Below, in pieces: positions 16,966-26,735 of a DNA stretch of 64,000 bases. The notes below the pieces were generated by a model. The model did not search any database. It saw only the letters and a program-made list of their open reading frames with translations, and was not told the origin of the DNA. The translations under genes and the position numbers were made by a program. Numbering within the stretch: the stretch's first letter is position 1; the number at the start of each line of letters is the position of its first letter. The DNA comes from Sphingomonadales bacterium. Lineage in GTDB: Bacteria; Pseudomonadota; Alphaproteobacteria; Sphingomonadales; Sphingomonadaceae. Location of the stretch: assembly GCA_017309275.1 (NCBI GenBank), contig JAFKLT010000052.1, positions 1 through 64,000 on the forward strand. Direction: 5' to 3'.

Positions 16966-17001
16966 AAGGCGGCGGCGAGCTTAGGAGTTCGCCGCCGCTT
17001 T
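16966..17001. terminator. Bidirectional terminator between FKBP and permease genes
   Basis: GCGGCGGCGA (16969-16978) pairs with TCGCCGCCGC (16989-16998), flanked by AAAG on the left and CTTT on the right. It follows the FKBP stop by 24 bp and overlaps the last codons of the permease gene, so it can serve both convergent transcripts. Confidence 0.75.
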
Positions 17002-18120
17002 CGTTTTGGTCTCGCCGGCGTTGCGCTCGGCCTCGCGCTCCAGCGCGACCTTGATCATCGCGACGATCGGGTCGGCGAGGAACAGGCCCATGATCCCGAG
17101 CAGGGCGCCGAACAATATCTGCGCGCCGAGGACGAGGGCAGGGGCCAGGTCTACGGTCTGTTTCGCGACCATCGGGACGATCAGATAGCCATCGACCGTC
17201 TGGACGATGAAATATATGGCGATCGCCCACAGACCGGTGTCAACGCCCGCCGAGAAGCCGACGAGCACCAGCAGCACGCCCGACACGATCGCGCCGATAT
17301 TGGGGATGAAGGCGAGCAAGCCCGTGAGCAGGCCCATCAGGGCGGCCATCGGAATGCCGACGGCGAGGCAGGCCAGCCAGGTTCCGACACCCTCGACCAG
17401 CATGCCGAGCAGGCGTCCCGCCATCAACCGGCGCAGGGTGAAACCCATGCGCGCGGTGGTGATGTAGAAATTCTCGCGGCTCTTCATCGGCAGCATCCAC
17501 GCGACGCCGCGTTCGTAAAGGCGCGGCTCGATCGCGATGAAGACGCCGAGGACGAGGACCATGACGAGGCTGGTCAACGCGCCCAGCACCGTGCCGACCG
17601 CAGCGGTGACGCGGCCGAAGGTGCCGGCGATATTTTCGGTGATCGTCTTGGTGTCGAGCTGGATGTTGCCCATCCCGTGCGCGCTGGCCCAGGCCGCGAT
17701 GCGTTCGACTTGCGCCATGACGACCGTTTGCAGGGTCGCGGCCTGATCGGCGATCTGCGAGCCCGCGAACATTATCGTCCAGGCAAGAAAGGCGATGAGC
17801 GACAGGCAGACGATCAGGAGCCGCCAGCCGCGCGCGATCGGCAGGACGCGGCCGAGCAAGCGCGTGCCGCCGTCGAGCATCGCCGCCATGACGATGCCCG
17901 CGAAGATCAGCAGGATCGGCTGGACCAGGATGATGCAGATGCCGATCAGCAGTGCGAGACCGAGCCAGACCGCGGCCCGCAACAGCTCGGTACGGACGAG
18001 CTGGCTGCGAATCTCGGTCGGGCCGGGGGCTTCCTTATGGTCGTCCGCGGGCTTGGCTGCGGCGGTTCTCGCGGGAGCCTTGGCGCGCGTCGTGGCCGTT
18101 TTTCTGGTCGTCGTCGCCAT
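16981..18120 (-). CDS. AI-2E family transporter (PerM-like membrane protein)
   Basis: A 379-residue polytopic membrane protein of the AI-2E exporter/PerM family (PF01594). The first ~35 residues are Lys/Arg/Ala-rich and probably cytoplasmic; about eight hydrophobic segments follow in pairs. Family features include the long extramembrane segment near residues 105-160, the IGAIVSGVLLVLVGFSAG block and QTVDGYLIVPMVAKQTVDLAPALVL. Actual substrates are unproven for most members; autoinducer-2 export is a family name rather than a prediction here. Start MATTTRKTAT has AGGGAGGGA upstream. It is the last gene of the pyrE-pdxJ-acpS-lepB operon, ten bp after lepB. Confidence 0.9.
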   Translation of the reverse strand: MATTTRKTATTRAKAPARTAAAKPADDHKEAPGPTEIRSQLVRTELLRAAVWLGLALLIGICIILVQPILLIFAGIVMAAMLDGGTRLLGRVLPIARGWRLLIVCLSLIAFLAWTIMFAGSQIADQAATLQTVVMAQVERIAAWASAHGMGNIQLDTKTITENIAGTFGRVTAAVGTVLGALTSLVMVLVLGVFIAIEPRLYERGVAWMLPMKSRENFYITTARMGFTLRRLMAGRLLGMLVEGVGTWLACLAVGIPMAALMGLLTGLLAFIPNIGAIVSGVLLVLVGFSAGVDTGLWAIAIYFIVQTVDGYLIVPMVAKQTVDLAPALVLGAQILFGALLGIMGLFLADPIVAMIKVALEREAERNAGETKTKAAANS

Positions 18121-18130
18121 TCGTCCCTCC

Positions 18131-18973
18131 CTATTGAGCGCTCTTGTCATGCTCGGGACGCAAATTGGTTCCCGCGCGGTCGGGCCGTAGTGCCTCGAAC
18201 CAGCTCAACGGGTTGTACCATTCCGCCGTTCCATCGGTCGAAAAGCTGATGATCTCCGCGCGCCCCGCGATCGCATCGAACGGCACTGGCCCCCCGAGGC
18301 CCTTGCGTTCGACCGAAACGCGGCTGTCGGCGCTGCCGTCGCGATTGTCGCCCATCAGAAACAGATGGTCCTTGGGTACTGTGACCGGACCATAATCGTC
18401 GGTCATATAGCCCGGCCCCATGTCGATGGTGTCGAAGGTGGCGCCGCCGGGCAGCGTTTCGCGTACGATCGGTAGTTCGAGCACATCCTTGCCGCTTGCG
18501 TCCTTCGTGATGAAGCGGCCGAGGCTGCTGTCCGGTCCGGGCAGGTTTGCATCGATCGGCAGCGTCAGCATCGGCTGCACCTCGCGCTTGATCGGCTTGC
18601 CGTTGATGAAGAGCGCGCCGCCTCTCAGTTCGATCGTGTCGCCGGGCAGGCCGATCACACGCTTGATATAGTCGATCCGCGTCTGCGGATGTTCGAGAAC
18701 GACGATGTCGCCGCGTTCGGGAAGCTTTCCGAACCAGCGGCCCGCGGCTTTGGGCGCGAGATGGAAGCTGACCGAAGCATAGGACCAGCCATAGGGATAT
18801 TTGGTCACCACCAGACGGTCGCCGTTCCGCAGGACCGGCATCATCGAATCGGACGGAATGTAAAAAGGCTTCGCAACGCAGCTATGGATGCCGAGCACCA
18901 GTGCGACGATCACCACGATGTCGCGGATCAGCTTCCCCCAGCCGCCTTCATCTTTGCCTGCAGTCTTCGCCAT
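18131..18973 (-). CDS. lepB: Signal peptidase I
   Basis: A 280-residue membrane-anchored serine protease that removes Sec and Tat signal peptides. The anchor helix (IRDIVVIVALVLGIHSCVA) is followed by PSDSMMPVL, with the catalytic Ser43, and by the general-base Lys104 in DYIKRVIGLPGD. Box D/E residues are in GDNRDGSADSR. All catalytic elements and the length fit the family. It lies three bp after acpS, in the same operon. Confidence 0.97.
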   Translation of the reverse strand: MAKTAGKDEGGWGKLIRDIVVIVALVLGIHSCVAKPFYIPSDSMMPVLRNGDRLVVTKYPYGWSYASVSFHLAPKAAGRWFGKLPERGDIVVLEHPQTRIDYIKRVIGLPGDTIELRGGALFINGKPIKREVQPMLTLPIDANLPGPDSSLGRFITKDASGKDVLELPIVRETLPGGATFDTIDMGPGYMTDDYGPVTVPKDHLFLMGDNRDGSADSRVSVERKGLGGPVPFDAIAGRAEIISFSTDGTAEWYNPLSWFEALRPDRAGTNLRPEHDKSAQ

Positions 18974-18975
18974 TT

Positions 18976-19377
18976 TCAGTCCTTGATCGCCTCTATGATG
19001 ACGAAAGCCTGCGCCCAGGGGTGGTCGTCGGTCAGCGTCAGGTGGATATGCGCGCTATGCCCCGTAGGGATCATCTCCGCGAGCCGCGCGGCCGCGCCGC
19101 CGGTCAAGGCCAGCGTCGGCGCGCCGGAGGGGGCGTTGACCACGCCGATGTCCTTCATGAACACGCCGCGCTTGAAGCCGGTGCCGACCGCCTTCGAAAA
19201 AGCCTCTTTCGCCGCGAAGCGCTTGGCATAGGTGCCCGCGCGGGTGAACGGCCGCCGCGCGGCCTTGGCACGCTCGACATCGGTGAATACGCGCTGCTCG
19301 AACCGCTCGCCGAAACGATCGAGCGAGTTCTGAATACGCTCGATATTGCAGAGGTCGGAGCCGAGCCCGATGATCAT
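18976..19377 (-). CDS. acpS: Holo-[acyl-carrier-protein] synthase
   Basis: A 133-residue phosphopantetheinyl transferase that loads the 4'-phosphopantetheine arm from CoA onto acyl carrier protein. The magnesium-binding Asp is in [12 protein letters not shown], and the second motif is [17 protein letters not shown]-terminal [20 protein letters not shown] is characteristic. It overlaps pdxJ by four bases (ATGA) and is followed by lepB. Confidence 0.97.
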   Translation of the reverse strand: MIIGLGSDLCNIERIQNSLDRFGERFEQRVFTDVERAKAARRPFTRAGTYAKRFAAKEAFSKAVGTGFKRGVFMKDIGVVNAPSGAPTLALTGGAAARLAEMIPTGHSAHIHLTLTDDHPWAQAFVIIEAIKD

Positions 19378-20132
19378 GCGGCGCCCCGCGCCTCGTCCAT
19401 CAATCCGCGCATCCGCTGGATCGCATGCTCCAGACCGGTAAAGATCGCCTCGCCGATCAGATAGTGGCCGATGTTGAGCTCTGCGAGCTGGGGGATCGCG
19501 GCGATCGGCACGACATTGTCATAGGTCAAGCCGTGCCCGGCGTGCGGTTCGATGCCATTCTTCCATGCTAGTGCGGCGGCGTCGGCGATACGGCGCAGCT
19601 CGGCCGCGCGCTCCTCGCCCTCGACATGCGCATAGCGGCCGGTGTGGAACTCGACGACGGGCACCTTGAGCCGCATCGCGGCCTCGATCTGGCGCGGATC
19701 GGGTTCGATGAACAGGCTGACGCGGATGCCCGCGTCGTTCAATCGCGAGACGATCGGCGCAAGATGATTGTGCTGACCTGCCGCATCGAGGCCGCCCTCG
19801 GTCGTCCTCTCTTCGCGCTTTTCGGGCACGATGCAGGCTGCGTGCGGCATGTGGCGCAGCGCGATCTCCAGCATCTCGTCGGTCGCCGCCATCTCAAGGT
19901 TCAGGGGCAGGGTGGTTGCCGCCTGGATGCGCGCCAGATCCGCATCGCGGATATGACGCCGATCCTCGCGCAGATGCGCGGTGATACCGTCGCCGCCGAA
20001 CGCCGCGACGATCTCTGCCGCGCGCACGGGATCGGGATGGTCGCCCCCGCGCGCATTGCGGATCGTTGCCACATGGTCGATGTTGACGCCGAGCCTCAGC
20101 TTGGCGGCCAGAGGGGGCGGCGTGTCGGTCAA
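19374..20132 (-). CDS. pdxJ: Pyridoxine 5'-phosphate synthase
   Basis: A 252-residue TIM-barrel enzyme that condenses 1-deoxy-D-xylulose 5-phosphate with 3-amino-2-oxopropyl phosphate in the DXP-dependent vitamin B6 pathway. Signatures are [19 protein letters not shown] near the N-terminus, [10 protein letters not shown], the catalytic Glu in NLEMAA and the C-terminal phosphate loop [22 protein letters not shown] includes a conserved histidine. It overlaps both pyrE and acpS by four bases, so the four genes are translationally coupled. Confidence 0.98.
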   Translation of the reverse strand: MTDTPPPLAAKLRLGVNIDHVATIRNARGGDHPDPVRAAEIVAAFGGDGITAHLREDRRHIRDADLARIQAATTLPLNLEMAATDEMLEIALRHMPHAACIVPEKREERTTEGGLDAAGQHNHLAPIVSRLNDAGIRVSLFIEPDPRQIEAAMRLKVPVVEFHTGRYAHVEGEERAAELRRIADAAALAWKNGIEPHAGHGLTYDNVVPIAAIPQLAELNIGHYLIGEAIFTGLEHAIQRMRGLMDEARGAA

Positions 20133-20719
20133 GCTGCTACGCTCCGGCTCCCTGGCTTGATCGCCTGCGTGCCTGCGAGCTCGGGCGGCAGTTCATCTGG
20201 CGCATAAGTGGGAAAGTTGATTGCGACCAAAGGATAAAAGGGGACCCCAAGGTCGATGTTGCTGCCCGCCGAACGATCGACGAGCGCGGCCTCTGCGACG
20301 ACCTCGCCGCCCGCGGCGCGGACGGCATCCATTGCTTCGCGCGATGACAGGCCGGTCGTGACGACGTCTTCGACCATCAGCACCTTTGCGCCTTCGGGGA
20401 TCGCGAAGCCGCGACGAAGCTCGAAGGTGCCGGTGGGCCGCTCGACGAAAATCGCCGGCTTGCCGAGGGCGCGGCCCATCTCATGGCCGATGATCACCCC
20501 GCCCATCGCGGGCGAAACGACGATGTCGATCGCCTGACGGAGGTCGCGTGGCAGCTTTGCTGCGAGCGCGGCGGCGAGGCGGCCGGCGCGGTTGGTATCC
20601 ATCAACACGCGCGCGCACTGAAGATAATATTCGCTGTGTCGCCCGGAGGAGAGAAGGAAGTGTCCCTGCAGCAGCGCGTCGGCGGCGCGGAACTCGGCCA
20701 GAATTTCATCATCGGTCAT
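20129..20719 (-). CDS. pyrE: Orotate phosphoribosyltransferase
   Basis: A 196-residue enzyme of de novo pyrimidine synthesis, making orotidine 5'-phosphate from orotate and PRPP. The PRPP-binding motif [14 protein letters not shown] is intact, and [16 protein letters not shown] and [15 protein letters not shown] match the substrate-binding parts. It is the first gene of the operon, reading away from ctaC; the ~230 bp between pyrE and ctaC should hold both promoters, but I recognise no specific operator there. Confidence 0.96.
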   Translation of the reverse strand: MTDDEILAEFRAADALLQGHFLLSSGRHSEYYLQCARVLMDTNRAGRLAAALAAKLPRDLRQAIDIVVSPAMGGVIIGHEMGRALGKPAIFVERPTGTFELRRGFAIPEGAKVLMVEDVVTTGLSSREAMDAVRAAGGEVVAEAALVDRSAGSNIDLGVPFYPLVAINFPTYAPDELPPELAGTQAIKPGSRSVAA

Positions 20720-20952
20720 GGGAGATTTTATCTTTTGTTCCTGTCATCGCCCGGATCGGGCGACCCTGTTTCGGCGGTCGATATTTGCCAGCCGTAAAAT
20801 AGTGTTAGAGATGCTTGAGGCAAGCGGCAAGCGGGGTTATAGCGCCCGCGAGATTCAGCCTTGGGGATGGCTGCCGTGACGCGTGTCCGGTTGCCCGATC
20901 AAAGGGGTTGGGGCATCAATAAGAACAACAGGCAACGGGCGGCACTATCCTT

Positions 20953-22050
20953 ATGAAGAGCTTGAAAACCCTTGTAATCGCAGCGGCTTTGTCGCTTGGC
21001 GCGGTGGGCACCGCGCATGCGGCGGCACCCGCTGCGGCCCCGGCGACCGCCACGGCGGCGACTCCGGCTGCGGAAGCGCCCGACGCGGCCGCGACCGCCG
21101 CTGCGCCGGCTCCGGCAGAGGCGACGAAGGCAGCGGTGCCCGCGGGCGACGCGACTTATGTCCCGATGAAGCCGACCCCGGGCATCGGTCAGCCGATCGA
21201 CGCGGGTATCGATTTTCAGCCGCAGGTGACGCCGATCGGCCAGCAGGCCTATTGGTTCAACCATGTGCTGCTGCTGCCGATCATCACGATCATCTCGCTC
21301 TTCGTCCTCGGCCTGCTGCTGTGGGTGATCGTCCGCTACCGCGCGAAAGCGAACCCGGTGCCGTCGAAGACGACGCACAACACGCTTATCGAAGTGCTGT
21401 GGACCGCCATCCCTGTCCTGATCCTCGCAGTCGTCGCGGTTCCCTCGATCCGCCTGCTCGCGGCGCAGTATGAACCGCCGAAGAAGGACGCGCTGACGAT
21501 CAAGGTCACGGGCTATCAGTGGTATTGGGGCTATGCCTATCCCGACCAGGGCATCGGCGAATATGTCTCGAAGATCCTGCCGGAAGACAAGGCTAAGGCT
21601 GCCGGCGAACCCTATCACCTCGCGGTCGACAACCGCATGGTCGTTCCCGTCGGCCGCCAGGTGAAGCTGATCATCACCGGTGCCGACGTGATCCACAGCT
21701 TCGCGGTTCCCGCCTTCTGGACCAAGATGGACGCGGTCCCCGGCCGTGCCAACGAGACGACGTTCACGCCGATGAAGGTTGGCGTCTATTACGGCCAGTG
21801 CTCGGAACTTTGCGGCGTCGATCACGGCTATATGCCGATCGCGGTCGAAGTTCTCCCGGTCGACAAGTGGGAAGCCTGGGTCCGCTCGAAGGGCGGCAAC
21901 CCCAATCCCGCGCCGGCGGCTCCCGCCGCTGCGGCGCCGGCCGCCGCGCCTGCTGCGGCTCCCGCTGCCGCTCCGGCCACGCCGGCTGCCGCCACGACCG
22001 AAGCAGCACCGGCTGCGGCTCCCGAAGCCGCACCGGCCGCCAAGAAATAA
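20953..22050 (+). CDS. ctaC: Cytochrome c oxidase subunit II
   Basis: A 365-residue CuA-bearing subunit of the aa3-type terminal oxidase. It has a Sec signal peptide (to about AHA, residue 23), an Ala/Pro/Thr-rich stretch to ~65, two transmembrane helices, and the periplasmic cupredoxin domain with YQWYWGYAYPD and the CuA site CSELCGVDHGYM; the upstream His ligand is in DVIHSFAVP. After the conserved domain come ~50 residues of Ala-Pro repeats ending in KK. The two low-complexity ends are longer than in most homologues. ctaD follows after 18 bp. Confidence 0.97.
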   Translation: MKSLKTLVIAAALSLGAVGTAHAAAPAAAPATATAATPAAEAPDAAATAAAPAPAEATKAAVPAGDATYVPMKPTPGIGQPIDAGIDFQPQVTPIGQQAYWFNHVLLLPIITIISLFVLGLLLWVIVRYRAKANPVPSKTTHNTLIEVLWTAIPVLILAVVAVPSIRLLAAQYEPPKKDALTIKVTGYQWYWGYAYPDQGIGEYVSKILPEDKAKAAGEPYHLAVDNRMVVPVGRQVKLIITGADVIHSFAVPAFWTKMDAVPGRANETTFTPMKVGVYYGQCSELCGVDHGYMPIAVEVLPVDKWEAWVRSKGGNPNPAPAAPAAAAPAAAPAAAPAAAPATPAAATTEAAPAAAPEAAPAAKK

Positions 22051-22068
22051 TATTAGGGGCTTCCACAG

Positions 22069-23712
22069 ATGACCGACACTCATGCGCACGATCATGGTCA
22101 TGATCATGATACGCCCGGCTTTTTCGTTCGTTGGTTCATGTCGACGAACCATAAGGACATCGGCACCCTCTACCTGATCTTCGCGATCATCGCCGGCATC
22201 GTCGGCGGCGCGATTTCGGGCATGATGCGTCTCGAACTCGCCGAACCCGGTATCCAGTATCTGCCCGGCTGGGCTTCGATGCTGGGCAGCGGCGCCGACG
22301 AGGTCGCGGGCAAGCACCTCTGGAACGTGCTGATTACCGCGCACGGCCTGATCATGGTCTTCTTCATGGTCATGCCCGCGATGATCGGCGGCTTCGGCAA
22401 CTGGTTCGTGCCGCTGATGATCGGCGCGCCCGACATGGCGTTCCCGCGCATGAACAACGTCTCCTTCTGGCTGACCGCGGTCGCGTTCGTCATGCTGGTG
22501 GGGTCGAGCTTCGTGCCCGGCGGCAGCGGCCATGGCGCCGGTACCGGCTGGACGGTCTATGCCCCGCTGTCGACCAGCGGGTCGGTCGGCCCGGCGGTCG
22601 ACATGGCGATCTTTTCGCTCCACCTCGCGGGTGCGGCATCGATCCTGGGTGCGATCAACTTCATCACCACCATCTTCAACATGCGCGCGCCGGGCATGAC
22701 CCTGCACAAGATGCCGCTGTTCGTGTGGTCGGTGCTGGTTACTGCCTTCCTGCTGTTGCTCGCGCTGCCGGTTCTGGCTGCGGCAATCACCATGCTGCTG
22801 ACCGACCGTAACTTCGGCACCACCTTCTATGATGCGACGGGCGGCGGCGATCCGGTGCTCTATCAGCATCTCTTCTGGTTCTTCGGGCACCCCGAAGTGT
22901 ACATCATGATCCTGCCGGGCTTCGGCATCGTCAGCCAGATCATCTCGACCTTCAGCCGCAAGCCGGTGTTCGGTTATCTGGGCATGGCCTATGCCATGGT
23001 CGCGATCGGCGTCGTCGGCTTCATCGTGTGGGCGCACCACATGTTCACCGTCGGCATGAGCGTGAACCTGAAGATGTATTTCACCGCCGCGACGATGGTC
23101 ATCGCCGTCCCGACGGGCATCAAGATCTTCAGCTGGATCGCCACGATGTGGGGCGGTTCGATGAGCTTCAAGACCCCGATGGTCTGGGCGCTCGGCTTCA
23201 TCTTCATGTTCACCGTCGGTGGCGTCACGGGCGTCGTGCTCGCCAATGGCGGCGTCGACACCAACCTGCACGACACCTATTATGTCGTCGCGCACTTCCA
23301 CTATGTGCTGTCGCTGGGCGCGGTCTTCTCGCTCTTCGCGGGCTTCTATTACTGGTTCCCGAAGATGTCGGGCCGGATGTACAGCGAAGTCCTGGGCCAG
23401 CTGCACTTCTGGATATTCTTCATCGGCGTGAACGTCATGTTCTTCCCCCAGCACTTCCTGGGTCAGCAGGGCATGCCGCGCCGTTATCCGGACTATGCGG
23501 AAGCCTATGCCTATTGGCACCACATCTCGTCGCTCGGCTATGTGATCATGGCCGTGGGCATGATCTTCTTCTTCGTGAACATCCTGTATTCGCTGTTCGC
23601 GGGCAAGAAGGCGGCCGACAATCCGTGGGGCGAAGGCGCAACGACGCTCGAATGGACGCTGTCGAGCCCGCCGCCGTTCCACCAGTTCAACGAACTGCCG
23701 CGTATCGCCTGA
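22069..23712 (+). CDS. ctaD: Cytochrome c oxidase subunit I
   Basis: A 547-residue catalytic subunit with twelve transmembrane helices, binding heme a and the heme a3-CuB site. The short N-terminus is His-rich ([11 protein letters not shown]). [16 protein letters not shown] opens the conserved part; [17 protein letters not shown] carries the CuB His and the His-Tyr crosslink region, [10 protein letters not shown] supplies two further CuB histidines, and [15 protein letters not shown] the heme ligands. A-type oxidase features are complete, so it should pump protons. Confidence 0.98.
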   Translation: MTDTHAHDHGHDHDTPGFFVRWFMSTNHKDIGTLYLIFAIIAGIVGGAISGMMRLELAEPGIQYLPGWASMLGSGADEVAGKHLWNVLITAHGLIMVFFMVMPAMIGGFGNWFVPLMIGAPDMAFPRMNNVSFWLTAVAFVMLVGSSFVPGGSGHGAGTGWTVYAPLSTSGSVGPAVDMAIFSLHLAGAASILGAINFITTIFNMRAPGMTLHKMPLFVWSVLVTAFLLLLALPVLAAAITMLLTDRNFGTTFYDATGGGDPVLYQHLFWFFGHPEVYIMILPGFGIVSQIISTFSRKPVFGYLGMAYAMVAIGVVGFIVWAHHMFTVGMSVNLKMYFTAATMVIAVPTGIKIFSWIATMWGGSMSFKTPMVWALGFIFMFTVGGVTGVVLANGGVDTNLHDTYYVVAHFHYVLSLGAVFSLFAGFYYWFPKMSGRMYSEVLGQLHFWIFFIGVNVMFFPQHFLGQQGMPRRYPDYAEAYAYWHHISSLGYVIMAVGMIFFFVNILYSLFAGKKAADNPWGEGATTLEWTLSSPPPFHQFNELPRIA

Positions 23713-23719
23713 CACGTTT

Positions 23720-23750
23720 CGCCCCCTGCTGAGAGCCTTGGCAGGGGGCG
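23720..23750 (+). promoter_or_regulatory. Intercistronic stem-loop between ctaD and ctaB
   Basis: Perfect 10-bp stem CGCCCCCTGC / GCAGGGGGCG with an eleven-base loop, eight bases after the ctaD stop. No U-tract follows, so it is more likely an mRNA-stability or processing element, or a weak terminator, that sets structural subunit genes apart from assembly genes. Confidence 0.65.
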
Positions 23751-23774
23751 ATAGCGTTCCGGCCTGGAGTAAGC

Positions 23775-24686
23775 ATGGCGCAGAGCCTGACCCATGGCGA
23801 AACGGCGCTTCCCGCCGACTGGCGCGACCTGTTCGCGCTGACCAAGCCGCGCGTGATGTCGCTGGTCGTCTTTACGGCGCTGTGCGGTCTGCTCGCGGCG
23901 CCGGGGAACGTTCATCCGGTACTTGCCTTCTCGTCGATCCTCGCAATCGCACTGGGGGCAGGGGCTTCGGGCGCACTCAACCAATGGTATGAGGCTGGCC
24001 TCGATGCCAAGATGAAGCGGACGGCTGGTCGGCCGCTTCCCGCGGGGCGCCTCGATCCGCAGACCGCTCTGCAGTTCGGGGTCGGCCTGGCTGCCTTCTC
24101 GGTCTTTCTGATGCTGTTCGCCGCCAATTGGCAGGCCGCGGCGCTGCTGACCGTTTCGATCCTCTTCTATGTCTTCGTCTATACGATGTGGCTGAAGCCC
24201 CGGACTCCGCAGAACATCGTGATCGGCGGGGCCGCGGGTGCCTTTCCGCCGCTAATCGGATGGGTCGCCGCGACGGGCAGCGTCGCGCCGCTGCCGGTGC
24301 TGCTGTTCCTGCTGATCTTTCTGTGGACTCCGCCGCATTTCTGGGCGCTCGCGCTGTTCGTGCGGTCGGACTATGCGGCCGCGGGCATCCCGATGATGCC
24401 CGTCGTTGCGGGCGAGACGTCGACGCGCCGCCAGATTCTCTTCTATGCGCTGATCATGGCTGCAAGCGCGATCGCGCCCTGGCCGCTCGGCTATACCGGC
24501 GCGCTCTATGGCTGGGCGGCGGTGGTGCTGTCGGCCGTCTTTGTGCTGCTGTCCGTACAGGTCGGAACGCGCCGGACGGGCGAGGGAGACGGGATGCGGC
24601 CCGAAAAGCGCCTGTTCGCCTATTCGATCGCCTATCTCTTCATTCTGTTCGGCGCAGTCGTCGCCGACCATTGGTGGCCCCTATGA
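23775..24686 (+). CDS. ctaB: Protoheme IX farnesyltransferase (heme O synthase)
   Basis: A 303-residue membrane prenyltransferase of the UbiA superfamily that converts heme b to heme o, the precursor of heme a for the oxidase encoded upstream. The polyprenyl-diphosphate site is in [20 protein letters not shown] (Asp-rich motif), and the conserved [14 protein letters not shown] and [11 protein letters not shown] blocks are present. About nine hydrophobic segments. Its stop overlaps the next ATG (ATGA). Confidence 0.97.
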   Translation: MAQSLTHGETALPADWRDLFALTKPRVMSLVVFTALCGLLAAPGNVHPVLAFSSILAIALGAGASGALNQWYEAGLDAKMKRTAGRPLPAGRLDPQTALQFGVGLAAFSVFLMLFAANWQAAALLTVSILFYVFVYTMWLKPRTPQNIVIGGAAGAFPPLIGWVAATGSVAPLPVLLFLLIFLWTPPHFWALALFVRSDYAAAGIPMMPVVAGETSTRRQILFYALIMAASAIAPWPLGYTGALYGWAAVVLSAVFVLLSVQVGTRRTGEGDGMRPEKRLFAYSIAYLFILFGAVVADHWWPL

Positions 24687-24838
24687 CCGACGAAACACCC
24701 CCCGAACAGCCGCCCTTCGACGAAGCCGAATATCGCCGTCGCCAGCGCAGTCGCGCCAATCTGATGGGTTGGATACTGGGCGGGCTTGCCTTTCTTTTCT
24801 TCTTCATCACGATGGCGCGCATGGTAGTGCCCAAATGA
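24683..24838 (+). CDS. Small membrane protein of the oxidase assembly cluster (CoxF-like)
   Basis: A 51-residue protein with an acidic, Pro-rich N-terminus ([20 protein letters not shown]), a basic turn and one transmembrane helix ([19 protein letters not shown]). It overlaps ctaB by ATGA at its start and ctaG by ATGA at its end, which supports real translation. Position and shape match the short CoxF-type gene found between ctaB and ctaG in Alphaproteobacteria. No function has been established that I can state; it probably assists oxidase assembly. Confidence 0.85.
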   Translation: MTDETPPEQPPFDEAEYRRRQRSRANLMGWILGGLAFLFFFITMARMVVPK

Positions 24839-25392
24839 AGACGATGTCGCGAAATGCGAAGACAGGCTCGCTCGCCGCGCTGCTCGCGGTCGCGATGGTT
24901 GGGCTCGGCTTCGCGGCGGTGCCGCTCTACAATCTCTTTTGCCGCGTGACCGGCTTCGGCGGTACGACCCAGCGTTACGACCCGGTCGCGGCAGCCGAGA
25001 CGCCGAAAATCCTGAGCGATACCATCTCGGTACGCTTCGACGCGAACGTGTCGCCCAAACTGCCGTGGAAATTCTATCCCGAGCATCCGACCGATACGGT
25101 CAGCATCGGCGCCCGCGACATGGCGATCTTTATCGCTCAGAATAATTCGTCCCATCCTGTCGTCGGAACCGCGAGCTTCAACGTGACGCCCGATGCCGCG
25201 GGCAAATATTTCACCAAGATTCAGTGCTTCTGTTTCACCGAACAACGGTTGGAGCCGGGGCAGCAGGTACGCATGCCGGTGCTGTTCTTCGTCGATCCCA
25301 AGATCATGGACGACCCCGACGCGCGCGACATCGAAGAAATCACCCTCAGCTACACCTTCCACCCTGTAGACGGGGACAAAAACGCGAGCTAA
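24835..25392 (+). CDS. ctaG: Cytochrome c oxidase assembly protein CtaG/Cox11
   Basis: A 185-residue copper chaperone that delivers Cu to the CuB site of subunit I. One N-terminal helix anchors it, and the periplasmic domain has the Cu-binding CFCF pair in KIQCFCFTEQ and the conserved AAVPLYNLFCRVTGFGGTT. The start at MKTMSRNAK overlaps the small upstream gene by ATGA. Length is as expected. Confidence 0.97.
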   Translation: MKTMSRNAKTGSLAALLAVAMVGLGFAAVPLYNLFCRVTGFGGTTQRYDPVAAAETPKILSDTISVRFDANVSPKLPWKFYPEHPTDTVSIGARDMAIFIAQNNSSHPVVGTASFNVTPDAAGKYFTKIQCFCFTEQRLEPGQQVRMPVLFFVDPKIMDDPDARDIEEITLSYTFHPVDGDKNAS

Positions 25393-25472
25393 GGCCGCAT
25401 CCAAAGAGTCTTACCAAGGACCGGCGGGTGATGGGGAATCGCCACGCTGGGGCAAAAAACGGGAACTGTGAC

Positions 25473-26348
25473 ATGGCCGGTGCCAAACATCATGACTATC
25501 ACCTCGTAAATCCCAGCGTCTGGCCGCTCATCGGGTCGGTCGCGGCGCTGGTGATGTTCTTCGGCCTCGTCATGGCGATGCATGCCGACTATTTCGGCGG
25601 CGCCGGCAAATGGGTTCTGGGCCTCGGTTTCATGGGCGTGATCGCCACCTTCTTCAGCTGGTGGTCGGACGTCATCAACGAAGCGCACGCCGGCGACCAT
25701 ACCCCGGTCGTCCAGCTTCACCTGCGCTATGGCATGATCCTGTTCATCGCGTCGGAAGTGATGTTCTTCGTCGGCTGGTTCTGGGCGTGGTTCGACTTCT
25801 CGCTGTTCCCGGTCCCTGTCGAGATCGTCGACGGCGCGGTTACCTCGCTCTTCGGTCAGGACGGCGCCGCCGCCGCGACCATCTGGCCGCCCAAGGGCAT
25901 CCATGTCATCGACGCCTTCTCGCTGCCGCTGCTCAACACGCTGATCCTGCTTTGCTCGGGCACGACGATCACCTGGGCGCACCACGCGCTCATCCACGGC
26001 GATCGTGAAGGCCTGAAGAAGGGTTTGTGGGCCACGATCCTGCTCGGCATGCTGTTCACGTCGATCCAGGCGTATGAATATGCGGAAGCGCCGTTCAACT
26101 TTGGCCAGATCAACTATTCGTCGGCCTTCTTCATGGCGACCGGCTTCCACGGCTTCCATGTCCTCGTCGGCACGATCTTCCTGATCGTCTGCCTGGTTCG
26201 TACCTACAAGGGCCATTTCACACCGACCCAGCATTTCGGTTTCGAAGCGGCTGCATGGTACTGGCACTTCGTCGACGTGGTGTGGCTGTTCCTCTTCATC
26301 ATCATCTATGTCTGGGGCGGCTGGGGCGCACCTGTCGCCGCACACTAA
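25473..26348 (+). CDS. ctaE: Cytochrome c oxidase subunit III
   Basis: A 291-residue seven-helix subunit. Family signatures are HDYHLVNPSVWPLIGS, RYGMILFIASEVMFFVGWFW with the carboxylate helix, TITWAHHALIHGDR and FHGFHVLVGTIFL, ending FVDVVWLFLFIIIYVWGGWG. The ATG of MAGAKHHDYH is chosen by similarity to the family; an in-frame ATG at 25431 would add 14 unconserved residues. About 80 bp separate it from ctaG. Confidence 0.97.
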   Translation: MAGAKHHDYHLVNPSVWPLIGSVAALVMFFGLVMAMHADYFGGAGKWVLGLGFMGVIATFFSWWSDVINEAHAGDHTPVVQLHLRYGMILFIASEVMFFVGWFWAWFDFSLFPVPVEIVDGAVTSLFGQDGAAAATIWPPKGIHVIDAFSLPLLNTLILLCSGTTITWAHHALIHGDREGLKKGLWATILLGMLFTSIQAYEYAEAPFNFGQINYSSAFFMATGFHGFHVLVGTIFLIVCLVRTYKGHFTPTQHFGFEAAAWYWHFVDVVWLFLFIIIYVWGGWGAPVAAH

Positions 26349-26735
26349 GTGACGGAACAAGAGCAGAAACAAAAAGGGCAGCCGCCGGTCTGGCGCGCTG
26401 CCTTTTTTGCGACCTGTCCGGAGTGCGGGGCGCCGGGACTGTTCGAGCGCGGCGTGACGTTTCGCGATCGCTGCACCGCATGCGGGCTCGACTTCGGCCG
26501 CTATAATGTCGGCGACGGCCCGGCGGCTTTCCTGACCCTGATCGTCGGCGCGCTGCTGATCGCACTCGCACTGGGCCTCGATTCCGCCTTTAGCCCGCCG
26601 CTGTGGGTTCATGTCGTGCTGTGGGTGCCGCTCACCATCGCGGCCGTCGTCTATGGCCTCCGCCTCGGCAAGGCGGCGCTGCTCGCCAGCGAGCATCAGC
26701 GACAGGCAGCCGAAGGAAAGTTGAGCGATGAGTGA
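26349..26735 (+). CDS. DUF983 zinc-ribbon membrane protein
   Basis: A 128-residue protein of the DUF983 family. Two CxxC pairs, ATCPECGAPGLFE and CTACGLDF, form a likely zinc ribbon, followed by two transmembrane helices (~residues 57-105). It starts with GTG immediately after the ctaE stop codon and overlaps the SURF1 gene by eight bases. Its constant position in alphaproteobacterial oxidase operons suggests a role in oxidase biogenesis, which is an inference. Confidence 0.9.
   Translation: MTEQEQKQKGQPPVWRAAFFATCPECGAPGLFERGVTFRDRCTACGLDFGRYNVGDGPAAFLTLIVGALLIALALGLDSAFSPPLWVHVVLWVPLTIAAVVYGLRLGKAALLASEHQRQAAEGKLSDE

Noticed and set aside
20899-23715. A 938-codon open frame antisense to ctaC and ctaD
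   Set aside because: His/Asp/Arg-rich translation without any family motif, opposite highly conserved oxidase subunits.
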